64,000 nucleotides of DNA from the NCBI GenBank assembly GCA_018241685.1, contig JAFEDJ010000021.1, forward strand, positions 434,001 to 498,000, in the 5' to 3' direction. Positions 54,818 through 64,000 of this stretch are shown one piece after another; the stretch's first letter is position 1, and every line of letters begins with the position of its first letter. This stretch comes from Pseudomonadota bacterium (lineage in GTDB: Bacteria; Pseudomonadota; Gammaproteobacteria; Burkholderiales; Rhodocyclaceae). Below the pieces are notes generated by a model. It was not told where the DNA came from. It was given only the letters and a program-made list of their open reading frames with translations, and did not search any database. Position numbers and translations under genes: made by a program.

Positions 54818-55912
54818 ATGCTCGGTTCGAAAACCCGGCGCGAACTGGCCGTCGCCCTCGCCGATAACGCCGCCCTCAAGGCCCAGAACCAGGCCCTGCG
54901 CGACGAACTGGCCGACCTGCAGCGACGCCTGGCGGACGCCGAGACGAACAGACAGCAACTCGCCGCCCGCCAGACCCTGCTCGACGGCGTGGTCGGCAAC
55001 ATCCCGCGTTTCGGCGAGTCCCTGGCCGGCATCCGCCAGTCCTTCGCCGGCCTGTCGGAACAGCTCGGTGAAGACCGGGCCGCGGCGCAGACAGCCGCCA
55101 GCGAGTCCGACACCAACCGGACTGCCTTCGAGAAGATCACCGGCAACCTGCGCACGATGTTCGAACGCATCCAGGCCGCCGGCCACAGCGTCGAGGGCTT
55201 GTCCCAGCGGGCCACGGAAATCGGCGGCATCGTCCGGTTGATCCGCGAGATCGCCGAGCAGACCAACCTGCTGGCACTCAACGCGGCCATCGAGGCGGCG
55301 CGGGCCGGTGAAGCCGGGCGCGGCTTCGCGGTGGTGGCCGACGAAGTGCGCAAGCTGGCCGAACGCACCGCCAAGGCCACCACCGAGATCGGCGGCCTGG
55401 TCACCGGCATCCAGGCGGAAACCAGCGAGGCGCGCAAGATCATGGAGATCGGTGCCGGCGACGCGGCCAGCCACGGCGCCGACAGCGAAACGGCGATGCA
55501 CAGCATGCAGCGCCTGTTCGAGCTGTCCCGCCACATGCAGGACAGCATCGCCACCTCGTCGCAGCTGGCCAACGCCGAACTGGCCAACATCGAGGAGCTG
55601 ACCCTCAAGCTGGAGGTGTACAAGGTGCTGCTGGGCCTCTCCGATCTGCAGCCACGCGACCTCCCCGACGAGACCCAGTGCCGCCTCGGCCGCTGGTACT
55701 ACGAGGGCGAAGGACGCACCGAATTCTCGCGCCTGCCCGGCTACCGGGACATGGAAGCGCCCCACAAGGCGGTGCACGATCACGCCCGCCGCGCCGTCGA
55801 GCGCTACCGCAGCGGCGACTTCAGCGGCGCCCTCGACGCCCTCGGCCGCATGGAGGAAGCCAACCTGACCGTGATGGCCGGCATGGAGCGCATCCTGCGC
55901 GGGCGCGGCTGA
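54818..55912 (+). CDS. Soluble chemoreceptor with CZB-like C-terminal domain
   Basis: A 364-residue methyl-accepting chemotaxis-type protein with no membrane segment. It begins with a coiled coil (about 20-55). The signalling tip reads [41 protein letters not shown]. The C-terminal part ([12 protein letters not shown], then [14 protein letters not shown]) fits the chemoreceptor zinc-binding CZB domain; the first ligand His of that domain is not obvious. A perfect FNR box lies upstream. Sensing of zinc or redox state in the cytoplasm is the family expectation. Confidence 0.87.
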   Translation: MLGSKTRRELAVALADNAALKAQNQALRDELADLQRRLADAETNRQQLAARQTLLDGVVGNIPRFGESLAGIRQSFAGLSEQLGEDRAAAQTAASESDTNRTAFEKITGNLRTMFERIQAAGHSVEGLSQRATEIGGIVRLIREIAEQTNLLALNAAIEAARAGEAGRGFAVVADEVRKLAERTAKATTEIGGLVTGIQAETSEARKIMEIGAGDAASHGADSETAMHSMQRLFELSRHMQDSIATSSQLANAELANIEELTLKLEVYKVLLGLSDLQPRDLPDETQCRLGRWYYEGEGRTEFSRLPGYRDMEAPHKAVHDHARRAVERYRSGDFSGALDALGRMEEANLTVMAGMERILRGRG

Positions 55913-55923
55913 ACCCACGGGCC

Positions 55924-56742
55924 TCAGTGCTCGATAGTCACCACATGCGCCTGGATCTTGCCTTCCAGCGGCCCAGCGCCGAAACGGGCCCGCAGGGCCT
56001 CGGCGCTGACCCGCATGGCGGCCTCCAGCCTGCCCGGATCGCGCGCCTCGATCTCGTTGCGTAACGGCGTACCCTGACAGAAGGCCAGCGCGAGCGCTTC
56101 CGCCGACTCGGCGCGGCCGCGCTCGACCCGGGTCTCGAAGCGAATCGGCGCGGTGAAGCCAGCTTGACGAATATCGTCCTCGATGCGCTGGCGGTCGTGA
56201 TAACCGTGGGGAGTCCGCGCCATGAAACGCGGCGGATCATCCGGAAACAGCGTGGCCAGCGCGTCTGTCACGCAATCGGTGAATTCGTTGTCGGCGAGCC
56301 GATCCCAGACGCTGAAGATCAACACGCCGCCGGCCTTGAGTACCCGCCGTATCTCACCTAGCGCCTGCGCCTTGTCGGGAAAGAACATCACTCCGAACTG
56401 GCAGACGACCGCATCGAAGGCGCCATCGCCGAAGGGTAGTTGGGCCGCGTCCGCCTGCTGCCAGGCCACCGGCCGCGGTGTGCCGATGCGGCCCGCCTCG
56501 TCGAGCATGGCCTGGTTCAGGTCGGTGGCGACGATGGCGACGTCGGCCGGCAGCGCCGCGGCCAGCGCCCGGGTCACCACCCCGGTTCCCGCGGCCACCT
56601 CCAGCACCCGGCCCAGGTCGCGCCCGCGCAGACGGCCGGCCAGGTCCTCCGCGTAAGGCGCGAAGATCACCGGCACCAGATGCGTCTGGTACAGGTGCGG
56701 AATCGAACCGGCAAACTGCTTGTCCAATGCAGGATTGAGCAT
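55924..56742 (-). CDS. Class I SAM-dependent methyltransferase
   Basis: A 272-residue UbiE/COQ5-like methyltransferase. Motif I is VLEVAAGTGVVTRAL, then ATDLNQAMLDEA, and ADAAQLPFGDGAFDAVVCQFGVMFFPD. The substrate cannot be told. The ATG at 56742 has GGAGG seven bases before it; the open frame extends 43 codons further. It converges with the chemoreceptor gene and is divergent from xdhA. No link to purine metabolism is evident. Confidence 0.85.
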   Translation of the reverse strand: MLNPALDKQFAGSIPHLYQTHLVPVIFAPYAEDLAGRLRGRDLGRVLEVAAGTGVVTRALAAALPADVAIVATDLNQAMLDEAGRIGTPRPVAWQQADAAQLPFGDGAFDAVVCQFGVMFFPDKAQALGEIRRVLKAGGVLIFSVWDRLADNEFTDCVTDALATLFPDDPPRFMARTPHGYHDRQRIEDDIRQAGFTAPIRFETRVERGRAESAEALALAFCQGTPLRNEIEARDPGRLEAAMRVSAEALRARFGAGPLEGKIQAHVVTIEH

Positions 56743-56920
56743 GATCCATCCTCCAGCCACACAACTGTTTTTGACTGGCCGGGGCACCGGGGGGTTCGGA
56801 GCACCTGCGCGCTCATTCAGCTTTGCCCATATTCCGTATACGCCGGCACCGGCAGCAGGGCAGCGCGCCATGTGTTAACTTGAAATCATCCCGGTACGCC
56901 GGCATGCACGAGTCAGCACC

Positions 56921-58393
56921 ATGAGCGAACGTTCCATCCAGTTCTACTTCCGCGGCGAAATCCGGCAGATCGCCGATGCGCCACCGACGCGTACGGTGCT
57001 GCAGTTCCTGCGCGAGGACGCCCACGCCACCGGTACCAAGGAAGGCTGCGCGGAAGGCGACTGCGGCGCCTGTACGGTGGTGCTCGGCGAGAGCATCGGC
57101 GGCGAGCTGCAGCTGCGCGCCGTCAATGCGTGCATCCAGTTCCTGCCAACCCTCGACGGCAAGGCCTTGTTCACCGTCGAGGATCTGGCCGGCATCAACG
57201 GTCTCGGCATCACCGGCCTGCTCCACCCGGTTCAGCAGGCGCTGGTGGACGCCCATGCGTCCCAGTGCGGGTTCTGCACGCCGGGCTTCGCCATGTCCCT
57301 GTTCGCCCTCTACGAGAACAACCCGGAATGCCCGGACAAGGCCGCCGTCTGTGACGCGCTGTCCGGCAACCTGTGCCGCTGCACCGGCTACCGGCCCATC
57401 GTGGACGCCGTACCGGCTGCCTACGAACAGGCCCGCGTCGGCCTCGACCGGCCTGAGATTCTCGCCGCGCTTGCACCGCTGGCGGCACTTCCGCCCCTCG
57501 ACTACCGCGCCACCGGCCAGCGCTTCCTGGCTCCGCGCAATCTGGCCGAGCTGGCCGACGCCCGCCTCGCCGCCCCCGACGCACGCTTGCTGGCCGGCGG
57601 GACCGATGTGGGCCTGTGGGTCACCAAGCAATTGCGCGAGCTCGGTGATCTCATCTACGTGGGGGCGGTCACCGAGTTGAAGACGATCCGCATAGACACG
57701 GACGGCTTGTACATCGGCGCCGGCGCCAGCCTCACCGACGCCTTCGACGCCCTCACCGGCTTCGAACCGGCATGGACCGAACTGGCCCGCCGCTTCGCCT
57801 CGACGCCGGTGCGCAACGCCGGCACCCTCGGCGGCAACGTGGCCAACGGCTCGCCGATCGGCGACTCGATGCCCGGCCTGATCGCGATGGGCGCGCAGAT
57901 CGTCCTGCAGCGGGGCGAGCGGGTGCGCCGGCTGGCCCTCGAGGACTTCTACCTCGCCTACCAGAAGACCGCGCTGGAAGCCGGCGAATTCGTGCTGGGG
58001 CTGCAGATCCCGCCCCAGCCGGCGGAGCGCCGCTTCCGCACCTGGAAGATCGCCAAGCGCATCGACCAGGACATCTCGGCGGTGTGCGGCGCCTTTGCGC
58101 TGAGCGTCATGGACGGCGTCGTCGACGAGGCGCGCATCGCCTTCGGCGGCATGGCCGCCACGCCGCTACGGGCCCGTGCGACCGAGAAGTTCCTGGTCGG
58201 CAAGTTGTGGAGCCAGACCACCGTGGCCGCCGCCGCCGACGTGCTCGCCCACGAATACACGCCCCTCGACGACATGCGCGCCTCTGCCGCCTACCGCCGC
58301 CAGACAGCCGCCGGCCTGCTGCAGCGCCTGTGGCTGGAGGATGGCGCCGGCGGCGCACCTACGCGCCTGTCCGAGCTGGAGGTGCTGCCGTGA
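56921..58393 (+). CDS. xdhA: Xanthine dehydrogenase small subunit (Fe-S and FAD)
   Basis: This subunit carries two [2Fe-2S] clusters and FAD and passes electrons from the Mo centre to NAD. It has 490 residues. The plant-type ferredoxin domain has C43, C48 and C51 (EGCAEGDCGAC); the second cluster domain has ASQCGFCTPGF and NLCRCTGY. The FAD domain includes LLAGGTDVGLWV and STPVRNAGTLGGNVANGSPIGDSMP. Its stop overlaps the GTG start of xdhB by four bases. Confidence 0.96.
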   Translation: MSERSIQFYFRGEIRQIADAPPTRTVLQFLREDAHATGTKEGCAEGDCGACTVVLGESIGGELQLRAVNACIQFLPTLDGKALFTVEDLAGINGLGITGLLHPVQQALVDAHASQCGFCTPGFAMSLFALYENNPECPDKAAVCDALSGNLCRCTGYRPIVDAVPAAYEQARVGLDRPEILAALAPLAALPPLDYRATGQRFLAPRNLAELADARLAAPDARLLAGGTDVGLWVTKQLRELGDLIYVGAVTELKTIRIDTDGLYIGAGASLTDAFDALTGFEPAWTELARRFASTPVRNAGTLGGNVANGSPIGDSMPGLIAMGAQIVLQRGERVRRLALEDFYLAYQKTALEAGEFVLGLQIPPQPAERRFRTWKIAKRIDQDISAVCGAFALSVMDGVVDEARIAFGGMAATPLRARATEKFLVGKLWSQTTVAAAADVLAHEYTPLDDMRASAAYRRQTAAGLLQRLWLEDGAGGAPTRLSELEVLP

Positions 58394-60717
58394 ACGCCCC
58401 CAACCGCAACCCGCCCCCGGCCGTCGGCGCTGGCCTGCCCCATGAGAGCGCCCATCTGCACGTCACCGGCCGCGCCACCTACGTGGACGACATCCCGGTG
58501 CCGGCCGGCACGCTGCACGCCGCCCTGGGCCTGTCGAACATCGCCCACGGGCGCATCAAGCGCCTCGACCTGTCCGCCGTGCGTACCGCCCCCGGCGTGC
58601 GGGCGGTGATCACCGCCGACGACATCCCTGGCGAGAACGATTGCGGTCCGGTCAAGCACGACGATCCGATCCTGTGCGACGGCGAGATCCTGTTCCACGG
58701 CCAGCCGCTGTTCGCCGTCGCCGCCGACAGCCACGAACTGGCCCGCAAGGCGGCCCGGCTGGCGCGCGTCGAGGTGACGCCACTGCCGGCCCTGCTGAGC
58801 GCCGAAGCCGCCGCCGAGGCCGAATCCTGGGTGCTGCCGCCAGTCGAGGTGAGCCGTGGCGACGCCGTCGCGGCCCTGGAGACCGCCCCCCATCGTCTGC
58901 GCGGCGAAGTCGAACTCGGCGGCCAGGAACACTTCTACCTGGAAGGCCAGATCGCCTGCGCGATTCCGCTGGAGGACGAGACGATGCGCGTCCTCACCTC
59001 CACCCAGCACCCCACCGAGATGCAGCACATGGTGGCCCGCGCGCTGGGCTGGCGGGTGCATCAGGTCACCGCCGAGTGCCGGCGCATGGGTGGTGGCTTC
59101 GGCGGCAAGGAAAGCCAGTCGGCCCAGATCGCCTGTGTCGCCGCGGTGCTGGCCCAGCGCTGCGGACGGCCGGTCAAGCTGCGCCTCGACCGGGACGACG
59201 ACATGTGCATCACCGGCAAGCGCCACGACTTCCACATCGAGTACGACGTGGGCTTCGAAGACGCCGGCCGCATCGCCGGGCTCAAGCTGCTGCTGGCCTC
59301 CCGCTGCGGATTCTCGGCCGACCTGTCGGGCCCGGTGAACGACCGCGCGATCTTCCACGCCGACAACGCCTACTACCTGGACGCGGTGTCCATCCTGAGC
59401 CTGCGCGGGCGCACCCATACGGTATCCAACACCGCCTTCCGCGGCTTCGGCGGCCCGCAGGGCATGTTCGCCATCGAGACGGTCATCGACGACATCGCCC
59501 GCCACCTGGGGCTCGACCCGCTGGCCGTGCGCCAGGCCAACTTCTACAGCGACAGCGCCGGCAGCGAGCGCAACGTCACCCACTACGGCATGAAGGTGGA
59601 GGACAACATCATCCACCCGCTGGTCGCCCAGCTGGCCGCCGATGCCCATTACGCCGAGCGCCGTGCCGCCATCGACGCCTTCAACGCCAGCAGCCCGCTG
59701 CTCAAGAAGGGCCTGGCGCTGACGCCGGTGAAGTTCGGCATCTCCTTCACCGCCACCTTCTACAACCAGGCCGGCGCGCTGGTGCATGTGTATAACGACG
59801 GCACCGTGCTGGTCAGCCACGGCGGCACCGAGATGGGCCAGGGCCTGTACACCAAGATCCGCCAGATCGTCGCCGAGGAATTGGGCCTGCCCATCGAAGA
59901 TGTGCGCCTGTCCTCGACCGACACCAGCCGCGTACCCAACACCTCGGCCACCGCCGCCTCGTCCGGTACCGACCTCAATGGCAAGGCCGCCCAAGCCGCC
60001 TGCCAGGCGATCCGCCGGCGCATCGCCGGTTTTGTCGCTGAGCGGCTGGGGGTCAGCGACGAGGTGGTGATCTTCGCCGCCGGCATGGTCAGCGCACCCG
60101 GCTTCGACGCCACTTTCGCCGACGTCGTCGCCGATGCCTACCGGGCCCGCGTGCAGCTGTGGGACGCCGGCTTCTACAAGACCCCGAAGATCCACTACGA
60201 CCCGGTGACCATGCAGGGCCGGCCGTTCTACTACTTCTCCTACGGCGCCGCGCTGGCCGAGGTGGCCATCGACACCCTCACCGGCGAGAACCGTGTGCTG
60301 CGCGTAGACATCCTTCACGACGTGGGGCGCTCCATCAATCCGGCCATCGACATCGGCCAGATCGAAGGCGGCTTCATCCAGGGCATGGGCTGGCTGACCA
60401 CCGAGGAGCTGGTCTACCAACCCGACGGTCCGCAAGCTGGCCGCCTCGCCACCCACGCCCCCTCCACCTACAAGATCCCGGCGGTGTCCGACCTGCCGCC
60501 GGTCTTCAACGTGCGCCTGTTCGACAACGCCAACGTGGAGGACAGCATCCACCGCTCCAAGGCGGTCGGCGAGCCGCCGCTGATGCTGGCCTTCTCGGTC
60601 TTCTTCGCGCTGCGCGACGCGGTGGCCGCGGCCCTCGGCCCCGGCGCCCGCCCGCAACTGGACGCGCCGGCCACGCCGGAGGCGATCCTGCGCGCGCTGC
60701 ACGGAGGGCGCCTGTGA
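58390..60717 (+). CDS. xdhB: Xanthine dehydrogenase molybdenum subunit
   Basis: The Mo-pterin subunit that hydroxylates hypoxanthine and xanthine to urate. It has 775 residues from the GTG at 58390, which overlaps xdhA (GTGA). Typical blocks are GGQEHFYLEGQ, CRRMGGGFGGKESQ, FRGFGGPQGMFAIE, GGTEMGQGL and the C-terminal KAVGEPPLMLA with the active-site Glu. The frame is open 200 codons upstream, but that part is a shadow of xdhA. Confidence 0.96.
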   Translation: MNAPNRNPPPAVGAGLPHESAHLHVTGRATYVDDIPVPAGTLHAALGLSNIAHGRIKRLDLSAVRTAPGVRAVITADDIPGENDCGPVKHDDPILCDGEILFHGQPLFAVAADSHELARKAARLARVEVTPLPALLSAEAAAEAESWVLPPVEVSRGDAVAALETAPHRLRGEVELGGQEHFYLEGQIACAIPLEDETMRVLTSTQHPTEMQHMVARALGWRVHQVTAECRRMGGGFGGKESQSAQIACVAAVLAQRCGRPVKLRLDRDDDMCITGKRHDFHIEYDVGFEDAGRIAGLKLLLASRCGFSADLSGPVNDRAIFHADNAYYLDAVSILSLRGRTHTVSNTAFRGFGGPQGMFAIETVIDDIARHLGLDPLAVRQANFYSDSAGSERNVTHYGMKVEDNIIHPLVAQLAADAHYAERRAAIDAFNASSPLLKKGLALTPVKFGISFTATFYNQAGALVHVYNDGTVLVSHGGTEMGQGLYTKIRQIVAEELGLPIEDVRLSSTDTSRVPNTSATAASSGTDLNGKAAQAACQAIRRRIAGFVAERLGVSDEVVIFAAGMVSAPGFDATFADVVADAYRARVQLWDAGFYKTPKIHYDPVTMQGRPFYYFSYGAALAEVAIDTLTGENRVLRVDILHDVGRSINPAIDIGQIEGGFIQGMGWLTTEELVYQPDGPQAGRLATHAPSTYKIPAVSDLPPVFNVRLFDNANVEDSIHRSKAVGEPPLMLAFSVFFALRDAVAAALGPGARPQLDAPATPEAILRALHGGRL

Positions 60718-60754
60718 TGCCTCCCTTCCCCGCCACGCTACCGGAGATGTCCCC

Positions 60755-61771
60755 ATGAACGACTGGCTCCCCACCCTCGCCGACTGGCTGGCGGCCGGCC
60801 AGCCGACGGTCCTCGTCACCGTGGTGCGGGCCGACGGCTCGACACCGCGGGAAGCCGGCGCCACCATGCTGGTCGGACGCAATTCCACCGCCGACACCAT
60901 CGGCGGCGGCCACCTGGAATGGCTGGCCACCGCCGCCGCCCGCGACCTGCTGGCCAAGGGCGGCCAGCCCCACGTGATGCGCTGCGCCCTCGGCGCCTCC
61001 CTCGGCCAGTGCTGCGGCGGGGTGGTGTGGCTGGCGCTGGAGCGCATCGAGGCGCGCGACGCCGCCAGCTGGCAGACCCGTGCTGCAGCCGTCACCGCCG
61101 GCCAGACCCTGCAGCGCCGCCTGCTGTCCGGCGACGAAGGCTCCCTGTGGTCCATGAGCACGGATGAACACGGCAAGCGCGACCCGGCTCAGTTCTGGTC
61201 CGACGGCGGCCACTGGCAGTTCGAACAGCAGATCCGCAAGACCCAGTTTCCGGTGGTGCTGTTCGGCGCCGGCCACGTCGGCGAGGCCATCGCCCGCACC
61301 CTGGCGCCCCTGGGCGCCCGCATCAGCTGGGTGGACAACCGGGACTCCATCTTCCCCGCCGAGCTGCCGGCCGGTACCGACGCCATCGGCACCGACACAC
61401 CGACCGCCGAAGTCCGCGCCGCCCCGCCGGGCGCCTACTTCCTGGTGCTGACCCACGACCACGGCCTCGACTTCGAGCTGTGCGAGGCGATCCTGGCCCG
61501 CAACGACTTCGCCTTCTTCGGCCTGATCGGCTCGGCCTCCAAGCGCGCCCGCTTCGAACACCGCCTGCTCGCCCGCGGCATCGACCCGTCCCGCCTGCTC
61601 GACATGACCTGCCCGATCGGCGTGCCCGGTATCCGCGGCAAGGAGCCCGCCGTCATCGCCGCCTCCGTGGCGGCCCAGTTGCTGCAGGTGCGCGAAGCCC
61701 GCCAGGCCGTTGCCGAGGCATCCCGCCCCTTGCGCATCACGCCCTTCCTGCTGTCAGGAGCCCGCCCGTGA
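60755..61771 (+). CDS. xdhC: Xanthine dehydrogenase accessory protein XdhC
   Basis: This chaperone binds the Mo cofactor, helps sulfurate it and inserts it into XdhB. It has 338 residues. The N-terminal XdhC/CoxI block includes TVVRADGSTPREAGATMLVG and the Cys-bearing LGQCCGG; the C-terminal Rossmann part reads VVLFGAGHVGEAIARTLAPLGARISWVDNR. It follows xdhB by 37 bases, and its stop overlaps the GTG start of the ABC ATPase. Confidence 0.94.
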   Translation: MNDWLPTLADWLAAGQPTVLVTVVRADGSTPREAGATMLVGRNSTADTIGGGHLEWLATAAARDLLAKGGQPHVMRCALGASLGQCCGGVVWLALERIEARDAASWQTRAAAVTAGQTLQRRLLSGDEGSLWSMSTDEHGKRDPAQFWSDGGHWQFEQQIRKTQFPVVLFGAGHVGEAIARTLAPLGARISWVDNRDSIFPAELPAGTDAIGTDTPTAEVRAAPPGAYFLVLTHDHGLDFELCEAILARNDFAFFGLIGSASKRARFEHRLLARGIDPSRLLDMTCPIGVPGIRGKEPAVIAASVAAQLLQVREARQAVAEASRPLRITPFLLSGARP

Positions 61772-63336
61772 GCACACCCCCGCCCCCCTTCAGCGGCCCG
61801 CCGGCAGGCACCCCGCGCCTGGAACTCTCGGGCATCACCAAGCGCTACCCGAGCGTGGTCGCCAACGACGGCATCAACCTCAAGGTCGGCCCCGGCGAGA
61901 TCCACGCCGTGCTCGGCGAGAACGGCGCCGGCAAGAGCACGCTGATGAAGATCATCTACGGCGCCGTGCAGGCCGACGCCGGCCAGATCCAGTGGAACGG
62001 CCGCGAGGTGGTCGTCGCCAACCCCGCCGAGGCGCGCCGGCTGGGCATCGGCATGGTGTTCCAGCACTTCTCCCTGTTCGAGACGCTGAGCGTCGTCGAG
62101 AACATCGCACTGGCCCTCGACGAGCCCTTCGACCTCAAGGCGCTGGCCATCCGCGTGAAGGAGGTCTCGACCCGCTACGGCCTGCCGCTGGACCCGGACC
62201 GCCTGGTGCACAGCCTGTCGGTGGGCGAACGCCAGCGCGTCGAGATCGTGCGCTGCCTGCTGCAGCAGCCCCAGCTGCTGATCCTCGACGAGCCCACCTC
62301 CGTGCTCACCCCGCAGGCCGTGCAGAAGCTCTTCGAGACCCTGCGCCGGCTGGCCGCCGAGGGCGTCAGCATCCTTTACATCAGCCACAAGCTGCACGAG
62401 ATCCAGAGCCTGTGCCACAGCGCGACGGTGATGCGCGGCGGCAAGGTTACCGGCACCGCCACCCCGTCGCGGGAGACCCCCGCCAGCCTGGCGCGCATGA
62501 TGATCGGCCGCGAGCTGCCGGTGTGCGAGGTACCCGCCTACACCGGCATCGCCACCCCGGCGCTGACCGTGAGCAAGCTGTCCCTGGTGCCCGACGATCC
62601 CTTCGGCACCCGCCTGCAGGACATCGAACTGGAGGTGCACCGCGGCGAGATCCTCGGCATCGCCGGCATTTCCGGCAACGGCCAGGCTGAGCTGCTGGCC
62701 GCCCTGTCCGGTGAAACCACGAGCACGCCGGACTCCGTCAAGCTGGTCGGCCTGCCGGTCGGCCACCTGGACGCCGGCCGCCGCCGCAAGCACGGGCTGG
62801 CTTTCGTACCGGAAGAACGCCTCGGCCGCGGCGCTGTGCCGTCCATGTCGCTGGCCGACAACGCGACCCTCACCGCCCAGCGCCAGGGCCTCGTCAAGAA
62901 AGGCTTCCTGCGCCCGAAAGCGGCGTGGGACTTCGCCAAGCGCTGCATCGAACGCTTCGACGTGCGCTGCGGCGGCCCCGGCGCGGCGGCGCGCAGCCTG
63001 TCCGGCGGCAACCTGCAGAAGTTCATCGTCGGCCGCGAGATCATGCAGCAGCCCATCGCGATGGTCGTCGCCCAGCCCACCTGGGGCGTGGACGTCGGCG
63101 CCGCCGCCTTCCTGCGCCAGACCCTGATCGACCTGTCCCGCCAGGGCGTGGCGATCCTGGTGATCTCCGAAGAGCTGGAAGAGCTGTTCGAGATCTGCGA
63201 CCGCATCGCCGTGCTGGCCGAGGGCCGCCTCGGCCCCGCCGTGCCGAAGGCCGAGACCAACGCCGAGAAGATCGGCATGCAGATGTCCGGCCTGTTCGCC
63301 CCCGCCGATAAGGAACCCGCCCATGCCGCTGCTTGA
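61768..63336 (+). CDS. ABC transporter ATP-binding protein (purine/nucleoside, BMP type)
   Basis: A 522-residue protein with two ABC domains, as in BMP-type nucleoside transporters. Domain one has Walker A GENGAGKST, signature LSVGERQRVEI and Walker B LLILDEPTSVLT. Domain two has a degenerate Walker A (GISGNGQAELL), signature LSGGNLQKF and VAQPTWGVDVG. The start is GTG at 61768, seven bases after AGGAG and overlapping xdhC by four bases, so xanthine dehydrogenase and the transporter share an operon. Confidence 0.92.
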   Translation: MSTPPPPFSGPPAGTPRLELSGITKRYPSVVANDGINLKVGPGEIHAVLGENGAGKSTLMKIIYGAVQADAGQIQWNGREVVVANPAEARRLGIGMVFQHFSLFETLSVVENIALALDEPFDLKALAIRVKEVSTRYGLPLDPDRLVHSLSVGERQRVEIVRCLLQQPQLLILDEPTSVLTPQAVQKLFETLRRLAAEGVSILYISHKLHEIQSLCHSATVMRGGKVTGTATPSRETPASLARMMIGRELPVCEVPAYTGIATPALTVSKLSLVPDDPFGTRLQDIELEVHRGEILGIAGISGNGQAELLAALSGETTSTPDSVKLVGLPVGHLDAGRRRKHGLAFVPEERLGRGAVPSMSLADNATLTAQRQGLVKKGFLRPKAAWDFAKRCIERFDVRCGGPGAAARSLSGGNLQKFIVGREIMQQPIAMVVAQPTWGVDVGAAAFLRQTLIDLSRQGVAILVISEELEELFEICDRIAVLAEGRLGPAVPKAETNAEKIGMQMSGLFAPADKEPAHAAA

Positions 63337-64000
63337 ACCCCGCCCCACGCCGTCGGCGCGGATGCGCCTGCTGTCGCCACTGATCGCCATCACCCTGACC
63401 CTGGCGGTCGGCTCCCTGCTGTTCCTGGCCCTCGGCAAGAATCCCGTCGAAGCCTTCACGGTGTTCTTCGTCCAACCCCTGTCGTCGGGCAACGGCTGGA
63501 GCGAGCTGATGGTCAAGGCCGGCCCGCTGATCCTCATCGCCCAGGGCCTGGCGATCGGCTTCCGGGCGCGCATCTACAACATCGGCGCGGAAGGCCAGCT
63601 GATCGTCGGCGCGCTGGCCGGCGGCGGCGTGGCGATCGCCCTCGACGGCGTGGATGCCTGGTGGGTGCTGCCGCTGATGGTGGTCGCCGGTGCCATCGGC
63701 GGCGCGCTGTGGGGCGCTGTCCCGGCCCTGCTGAAGACCCGCTTCAACGCGGAAGAAACCCTCACCACGCTGATGCTCACCTACATCGCCAGCTTCACGC
63801 TGTCCTACATGGTGAATGGCCCCTGGCGCGATCCGGAGGGGATGAACTTCCCGCAGTCCATCATGTTCGGCGACCCGGCCCTGTTCAGCCCGTGGTTCGA
63901 GGGCATGCGCGTCAATGCGGCTATCCTGATCGCCGCCGTCGCCTCGGTGGCCTTCTGGATCTTCACGTCGCGCAGCTTCCTGGCCTACCAGCTCACCGTC
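63323..64000 (+). CDS. ABC transporter permease (purine/nucleoside), cut by window end
   Basis: The first 226 residues of a BMP-type permease with several TM helices. GLAIGFRARIYNIGAEGQLIVGALAG is the family signature, and ALLKTRFNAEETLTTLMLTYIA follows. Its ATG lies inside the end of the ATPase gene (14-base overlap). The rest of the gene, and probably a second permease gene, lies beyond the window. Confidence 0.9.
   Translation, partial: MPLLEPRPTPSARMRLLSPLIAITLTLAVGSLLFLALGKNPVEAFTVFFVQPLSSGNGWSELMVKAGPLILIAQGLAIGFRARIYNIGAEGQLIVGALAGGGVAIALDGVDAWWVLPLMVVAGAIGGALWGAVPALLKTRFNAEETLTTLMLTYIASFTLSYMVNGPWRDPEGMNFPQSIMFGDPALFSPWFEGMRVNAAILIAAVASVAFWIFTSRSFLAYQLTV

Noticed and set aside
57772..58389. 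A long N-terminal extension of xdhB
   Set aside because: It overlaps xdhA in another frame and is Arg-rich shadow sequence; the GTG at 58390 gives the normal protein.

Overview
The window is high-GC, densely coded bacterial chromosome. It fits a betaproteobacterium, most likely Rhodocyclales (the Azoarcus, Thauera, Azospira, Zoogloea group). Signs for this are strong G/C third-position bias, a PEP-CTERM protein, a CcoG/NsrR pair, a TTGAT-N4-ATCAA FNR-type box, and quinoprotein and xanthine dehydrogenase catabolic genes. The genus is inference; no rRNA or tRNA gene was seen.

Layout. 1-12.4 kb is mostly housekeeping: ttcA (cut by the left edge), a pteridine-reductase-like SDR, a MidA-type methyltransferase, a hydrolase, a PBP1C-like protein with lost transpeptidase motifs, cca, an epimerase, a Slt-type lytic transglycosylase, 5-formyl-THF cyclo-ligase and oxyR with its own binding site. 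12.5-26 kb holds a DegQ-like lipoprotein protease, a TonB receptor, a czcCBA-type metal efflux operon ending in a PII-like gene, dacC, and ybeD-lipB-lipA. 26-32.6 kb is an orphan type VI secretion cassette on the minus strand: vgrG, a Tle4-type lipase effector, its Tli4-type immunity protein, PAAR, and an unknown secreted protein.

32.7-37.4 kb is a scrapyard, AT-rich in its middle. It contains a decayed second lipB-lipA junction, two transposase remnants, broken toxin/immunity-like genes and small membrane proteins. The lip relic sits on the far side of the T6SS cassette from the intact lipBA genes. 38-47.2 kb is a LysR gene, a 21-bp self-complementary tandem repeat array, a sigma-54 activator and, divergent from it behind a textbook -24/-12 promoter, an alcohol-oxidation operon: Rieske protein, PQQ dehydrogenase with a lanthanide-type Asp pair, outer-membrane channel, DUF1097 protein and AldA-type aldehyde dehydrogenase.

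47.4-64 kb carries a BNR-repeat/MoaD-like pair and then a purine salvage and catabolism region: adenine deaminase, a BMP-family binding protein, a guanine-deaminase-like enzyme, xdhABC and the matching ABC transporter genes (the last cut by the right edge). It is interrupted by a PEP-CTERM protein, ccoG/nsrR, a soluble chemoreceptor and a methyltransferase. The most unusual items are the 21-bp array, the lipBA relic flanking the T6SS cassette, and the quinoprotein operon that pairs with a bc1-type Rieske protein and shows no cytochrome c gene.
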